Assembly (NCBI GenBank): GCA_014885115.2
Contig: WKLE02002372.1
Coordinates: 1-10,576, forward strand
Length of the DNA stretch: 10,576 nucleotides
DNA from: Asterionellopsis glacialis
Taxonomy: Eukaryota; Bacillariophyta; Plagiogrammaphyceae; Rhaphoneidales; Asterionellopsidaceae
Direction: 5' to 3'
The notes under the pieces were generated by a model, which saw only the letters and a program-made list of their open reading frames with translations, made no database searches and had not been told where the DNA came from. Positions within the stretch are counted from its first letter, which is position 1; every line of letters starts with the position of its first letter. This document shows positions 6,841 to 10,576 of this stretch, piece by piece. The position numbers were made by a program, and so were the translations under genes.

Positions 6841-7302
6841 CAGGATCTCTTGAACGAGAACCTACTAACAAGTCAGGGATCAGGCTACCATGGCGCCAAC
6901 GCCATCACCGCTGACCATACCACCCAATGGGCCAATGAGACAGCAGAAGCATTTGCTAATCTGGCAACAGCAACAGCATCTGACCGCAGTACAATAGCAG
7001 CGCTCGTGGCCACGAATAAAGAGCTGGCTGACACTTTGGCCAAGAAGGACACAGAAATTGCGAGATTACAAGCACAGCTCCAGCGCACCAACATACATAC
7101 CACTGGAACGGACAATAATCGACGCACCCGCCTACCAGCAAACAACAACTATTGCTGGACCCACGGCTGGATCGTCGGCAATAACCACACCAGTGCCACG
7201 TGCACACCTCCGGCCACAGGCCACAAGAACGACGCAACCCGCAAAGACACCATGGGTGGTAGCACACGAGGCAAGGACAAAGTAGATGCACAAACCGAAT
7301 GA
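6841..7302 (+). pseudogene. gag: Gag C-terminal part with CHHC zinc knuckle
   Basis: Same frame as gag, from after TGA 6838 to TGA 7300-7302; it has no ATG of its own at the beginning. Residues in the middle form a likely coiled coil (ANLATATASDRSTIAALVAT, then KKDTEIARLQAQLQ). Then comes a zinc-knuckle-like motif YCWTHGWIVGNNHTSATC with C at 7153, H at 7162, H at 7186 and C at 7201 (C-x2-H-x7-H-x4-C), followed by GHKNDATRKDTMGGSTRG, a block that accompanies the knuckle in this copia group. Retroviral-type knuckles are C-x2-C-x4-H-x4-C, so the second ligand and spacing differ here. Role by family: binding element RNA. Expression would need readthrough or an upstream reversion. Confidence 0.65.
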
Positions 7303-8643
7303 AAATTTGGGCGATCAAATAGAACACCACAACAAGTAGCAAATAATATAGTAACTACTCCCCATTACAATTATTACACACCACTACTGGATACTTTAGA
7401 TTATAGCCCAAACCATTGCACTGACCACATTGCAGACACAGGCGCAACAACACACTTTGGCAACCATGATAGGTCATGCTCCAACAAAACCAGCACCACA
7501 GGAACCGGCATCACTGCCGTCCTCCCCGACAACACCCGACTGCAAGCATCCCATCAAGCCACACTCGACATCCCCGATATGCCTCCATCCGCCTGCCAGA
7601 CACACATCTTCGGAGAGATGCGTGAACCATTACTATCCATCGGACAACTCTGTGATGCCGGATGCATCGCAACCTTCACCAACCAGGATGTCCAAGTCAC
7701 CCGTAACCACAAACTCATCCTTGACGGATACCGTGACCCCCTCACACGCCTATGGCGCATCCCTATCACCAACACACCGACAACCGAGCACACACACCAG
7801 CCCGGTACCCACGCCATCCATAATGTCTACGAACATAGCCGCCTCAGCGACGCCATACAATACATGCATGCCACTGCAGGCAGCCCCGTAGCATCCACTT
7901 GGATGAAAGCCATCCAAAATGGACACTACAGCACCTGGCCAAACCTCACCTGCGAGGCAGTGGCGTGCCATTTACCCAAAACAATCGCCACCATCAAAGG
8001 CCATCAAGACCAACAAAGGCAGAACATCCGGTCCACCAAACCTAGCCAACCGACAAAACCTGAACCCACCCAACACAATTACACGCCAACAGAACAACTC
8101 GCTGCCCACACACATCACGCATACGCAGCAACTTATGACTTACGCAGCGAAATTGCCACTGACCTCACGGGAAGATTCCCCATCCACTCAACCGATGGCT
8201 TCAAGTACTTGTTCGTACTCTACAAATACGATACAAATGCCATCCTCGTAGAACCCATGCGCAATCGCACCGCCCACGAACACGTCAGGGTATACAACAA
8301 AATCCACCTCCTTTTGTGCAGCCGCGGATGCAAACCCCAACTACAAAAATTGGACAACGAAGCATCCAATGCACTAAAAACCCAAATTCGAGAACACAAA
8401 ATTGACTTCCAATTGGCACCACCGCACATTCACCGACGCAATGCTGCTGAACGCGCCATCAGAACATTCAAAAATCATTTCATTGCCATACTATGCGGCG
8501 GCACCGACAAAAACTTCCCCATGCGACTATGGCCCGAATTACTCCTGCATGCACAGATGACATTAAATATGCTACGAGCCACACGCCTCAATCCCAGGAT
8601 ATCAGCACACGATTTTCTCAACGGACCATTCAATTTCAACTGA
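7303..8643 (+). pseudogene. pol: Pol: aspartic protease and integrase core
   Basis: Open in the gag frame from after TGA 7300 to TGA 8641-8643, 446 codons. The protease active site is HIADTGATTHF, with the catalytic Asp at 7435-7437; this enzyme cuts the polyprotein. A pre-integrase region follows (MREPLLSIGQLCDAGCIATF; LWRIPI). The integrase N-terminal part reads STWMKAIQNGHYSTWPNLT and KTIATIKGHQDQQRQN. The integrase core has D in ATDLTGRFP (8161), D in KLDNEAS (8353) and E in RNAAERAIRTF (8449), i.e. D-x63-D-x31-E, which joins cDNA to chromosomal DNA. The core ends LNGPFNFN right before the TGA. An ATG at 7579 is internal to the protease region and unlikely to be a start. Confidence 0.75.
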
Positions 8644-8997
8644 ACCCCATTAGCGCCACCAGGAACACAAGTCGTTGTCCATGACAAAGCCCACCAATGT
8701 GGATCCTGGGCGCCTCATGGAGTGGATGGCTGGTACTTGGGACCGGCCCTTGACCATTACCGCTGCCACACCGTCCATATCAATAAAACAAACAGCACCC
8801 GAGTAGCTGACACGGTCGAGTTCTTCCCGAAACACGTACCCATGCCCAAAACATTGTCCACCGATGCAGCCATCAAAGCAGCCAGAGATCTCATACATGC
8901 ATTACAACATCCAACCCATGCAGCACCAAGCACACCAGAGACCAATGGACGCCTCAATGCATTAACCAAACTCGCAGACATATTTGCACAAACATAG
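8644..8997 (+). pseudogene. pol: Pol: integrase C-terminal domain
   Basis: The same frame reopens after TGA 8641: TPLAPPGTQVVVHDKAHQCG, SWAPHGVDGWYLGPALDHYR, RVADTVEFFPKHVPMP, then a helical stretch to TAG at 8995-8997. WAPHG...GWYLGPA...HYRC is the C-terminal signature of this copia group's integrase, lying directly after the catalytic core in relatives. The perfect continuity across the TGA shows that the stop was gained recently or is read through; in relatives a basic residue is plausible there, matching CGA to TGA (inference). No ATG exists at the start; one at 8722 lies inside the domain. Confidence 0.7.
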
Positions 8998-9408
8998 AAC
9001 ACCAAAACCACCCCGACACCTCCGAGGGTGGTTGCTACTCCCGCCAGGGGGCCACCCCACAACATGCCAGTGATACCAACGACTGCAGCTACCACTGCAC
9101 ACCAGACGACAACCACGGAACCTATACACATGGCCAACCATGTGGCAACCATCAAAGCCACACCTAGGGTACCTATCCCCATAGATTTGGAACCAACACA
9201 ATACATACCTGACAACTTTATGCCCGACATCTGCAATGCAGTAATCGACGAAACCACAGGAAAAACCTTGGAATACCGTGACCTGATCAAGATAGATGAC
9301 AAGAAACCTATCTGGGAACGCTCCTTTGCCAATGAATTGGGCCGACTAGCACAAGGCATTCAGAACCAAAAGGGAACAGACACCTGGTTTTTTTATACAC
9401 AAACATGA
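8998..9408 (+). pseudogene. pol: Pol: linker and start of reverse transcriptase
   Basis: Same frame after TAG 8995. A Thr/Pro-rich linker (TKTTPTPPRVVATPARGPP; TTAATTAHQTTTTEP) is followed by the conserved entry to the RT domain: NAVIDETTGKTLEYRDLIKI, then KKPIWERSFANELGRLAQGI, then KGTDTWFF. The frame then runs into T7 at 9388-9394 and ends at TGA 9406-9408, while the RT reading continues in the next frame (IHKHEVPADRVVMYGRI). One T more than needed therefore separates the start of RT from its catalytic part. The antisense 200-codon frame across this region is a shadow. Confidence 0.68.
9388..9394 (+). other. Frameshift site at a T7 run
   Basis: TGG followed by seven T residues. Reading six T as TTT TTT and continuing ATA CAC AAA CAT keeps the RT domain in frame; the seventh T throws it out. 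Slippage during replication or a sequencing error at a homopolymer is the simplest cause. A programmed +1 shift is possible but unsupported. Confidence 0.65.
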
Positions 9409-10576
9409 AGTGCCAGCAGACCGAGTCGTTATGTACGGACGCATCATCACCAACATACGCCCACAAAAAGAAGAACCCGAACGAACACGCCTTACCGTTG
9501 GCGGCAACCTGATCGATTATCCTGGCAATACCAGCGCCAAAACAGCTGACTTAACCACCCCTAAACTCCTCGTCAATAGTACCATCTCAACCTGGCGAGC
9601 CCGCTTCATGGGCATAGACATCAAAAATTTTTACCTCGGAACACCCATGAAACGCTACGAATACATGCGGCTCCACATCAGTCTCATCCCACAGGAAATC
9701 ATCAACCACTACAACCTCAAACAGAAAGTACATAACGGCTACGTATACATTGAAATCCGCCGAGGAATGTACGGATTACCCCAAGCCAGCATTATCGCCC
9801 AAGAACTCCTAATTAAGAACCTTGCCAACCATGGATACTACCCGGTCAAACACACACACGGCCTATGGAGACATGAAACCCGCAAGATCAAATTCTGCCT
9901 CGTCGTGGATGATTTCGGGGTAAAATACACCAACCGGAGCGACGCACAACACCTCATTGACAGCATATCCCAGTATTACCAATGCACAGTTGATTGGGAA
10001 GGCAAACTATATTGTGGCGTAACCCTAGAGTGGGACTACGAAAACGGCATCGTAGTGATGTCCATCCCTGGCTACGTCAAAAATGCCATTCACAAATTTC
10101 AGCACCCCACAACAAAATGCGACGTACATGCACCATCGCATTACGGCCAACAGCCACAACTTACCAGTATCGACAACACTGACCCAATGAACAAACAACA
10201 AACGCTCACATTACAACAGGTCGTCAGCACTTTTCTTTTTTACGCCCGCGCAGTAGACCCGACCATGCTCCATGAACTCAACCGGTTAGGATCCGCCCAA
10301 ACACGCGGAACCCAAGCCACGGTCGAAGAAATGGTGCACTTCTTGAATTACTGTGCAACCCATCCCGACGCGAAACTATACTTCCATGCGTCAGACATGA
10401 TATTACACATCCACAGCGATGCATCATATTTGACTGAACCAGAAGCCCGCAGTCGCGCCGGAGGGCACTTCTTTCTCAACGGACACCCATCCAAAGAACC
10501 GCCCGCACTTAATGGACCAATCCTAGCCATCCCGAAAATACTCCGCCATGTCATGTCCTCAGCCGCAGAATCGGAA
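9395..10576 (+). CDS. pol: Pol: reverse transcriptase and RNase H (runs off window)
   Basis: An open frame of 394 codons from the T-run to the last base, with no stop. Reverse transcriptase copies the element RNA into cDNA; RNase H removes the RNA. Catalytic residues are in place: first Asp in FMGIDIKNFYLGTPM (GAC 9617), MYGLPQA (from 9767), and the YVDD-type box as LVVDDFGVKY (Asp codons 9908 and 9911). RNase H begins with IHSDASYLTEPEARSRAGGH (Asp 10418) and the window ends in SSAAESE, whose first Glu (10568) fits the RNase H glutamate. The remaining RNase H, the polypurine tract and the 3' LTR lie outside. VVDD in place of the commoner YVDD is a tolerated change. There is no natural start here; it would be expressed as the end of Gag-Pol. 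Confidence 0.82.
   Translation, partial: MHKHEVPADRVVMYGRIITNIRPQKEEPERTRLTVGGNLIDYPGNTSAKTADLTTPKLLVNSTISTWRARFMGIDIKNFYLGTPMKRYEYMRLHISLIPQEIINHYNLKQKVHNGYVYIEIRRGMYGLPQASIIAQELLIKNLANHGYYPVKHTHGLWRHETRKIKFCLVVDDFGVKYTNRSDAQHLIDSISQYYQCTVDWEGKLYCGVTLEWDYENGIVVMSIPGYVKNAIHKFQHPTTKCDVHAPSHYGQQPQLTSIDNTDPMNKQQTLTLQQVVSTFLFYARAVDPTMLHELNRLGSAQTRGTQATVEEMVHFLNYCATHPDAKLYFHASDMILHIHSDASYLTEPEARSRAGGHFFLNGHPSKEPPALNGPILAIPKILRHVMSSAAESE

Larger units (their letters stand above)
5425..10576 (+). mobile_element. Ty1/copia LTR retrotransposon, cut by the window end
   Basis: Domain order is Gag, nucleocapsid-like knuckle, protease, integrase, reverse transcriptase, RNase H. Integrase before reverse transcriptase defines the Ty1/copia superfamily and separates it from Ty3/gypsy. 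The motifs resemble those of diatom copia elements. The left edge is uncertain because the 3' LTR that would define the LTR is outside the window. The whole polyprotein frame from 6088 is interrupted by four stops (6838, 7300, 8641, 8995) and one frame change at 9388-9394, but every domain keeps its key residues, so the insertion is fairly young or under odd expression. The A/C-rich coding strand contrasts with the T/A-rich DNA to its left. Confidence 0.85.

Noticed and set aside
6956..7342. 128-codon minus-strand frame, Cys/Trp-rich
   Set aside because: Antisense to the Gag knuckle region; no domain, composition follows from the A/C-rich plus strand.
7430..7891. 153-codon plus-strand frame, Pro/Thr/His-rich
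   Set aside because: It overlaps the protease and pre-integrase frame, which carries the DTGA motif; a shadow.
6838..8643. TGA read as tryptophan (altered genetic code)
   Set aside because: Conserved Trp in CWTH, STWMKAI, GWYLG and TWRARF are all TGG, and the TGA positions are not Trp sites in the family as I know it.
8757..9359. 200-codon minus-strand frame
   Set aside because: It lies antisense to the integrase tail and RT entry, whose motifs are clear on the plus strand; low T and G on the coding strand leaves the complement open by chance.
1..10576. CRISPR array, bacterial operon or stable RNA genes
   Set aside because: No regularly spaced direct repeats, no ribosome-binding pattern, no rRNA or tRNA fold found on either strand.

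Overview
This window looks like repeat-rich nuclear DNA from a eukaryote, most likely a diatom or a related stramenopile alga. The pointers are a Ty1/copia Gag-Pol of the type I associate with diatoms (CWTH knuckle, GWYLGPAL integrase tail, RNAAERAIRTF integrase motif), a GT-AG intron with a CTAAC branch site, and a Kozak-type gag start. There are no bacterial gene clusters, Shine-Dalgarno sites or stable RNA genes. The species assignment is inference from family resemblance, not from a search.

Layout. Bases 1-476 hold one possible minus-strand coding exon (65-400). Bases 479-1761 are a complete 1,283-bp Tc1/mariner-type DNA transposon: 29-bp terminal inverted repeats with two mismatches, TA on both sides, and the decayed C-terminal part of a DDE transposase. 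Bases 1764-1997 hold nothing recognisable. Bases 1998-3912 (minus strand) carry a heavily broken transposase-like gene. Its core (IDGTF, then FKPLVYC, then CDHANAF) resembles a Mutator-like (MULE) transposase. Bases 3913-4561 are AT-rich, with a small degenerate tandem repeat. A probable intron (4562-4674) precedes a broken C3HC4 RING-finger gene (4712-5196).

From about 5.4 kb to the right edge lies a Ty1/copia retrotransposon on the plus strand. It has a tentative 5' LTR (5425-5870), a tentative primer-binding site, a structured leader, gag (6088-6840), a nucleocapsid-like knuckle, aspartic protease, integrase, reverse transcriptase and the start of RNase H. The window cuts it before the end of RNase H and the 3' LTR. 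In order the modules are those of a normal copia element: capsid and RNA binding, polyprotein cleavage, integration, then cDNA synthesis. The frame is interrupted by TGA at 6838, 7300 and 8641, TAG at 8995, and a one-base shift at a T7 run (9388-9394). After that run the frame is open to the window end.

The main points of interest are the intact outline of a dead mariner element, the decayed MULE-like gene, an excess of TGA among in-frame stops in several unrelated genes (CGA-to-TGA decay is the simplest explanation), and stops that fall near the junctions between copia domains. I did not find a clearly new biological system; this is a graveyard of mobile elements around one or two damaged host-like genes.
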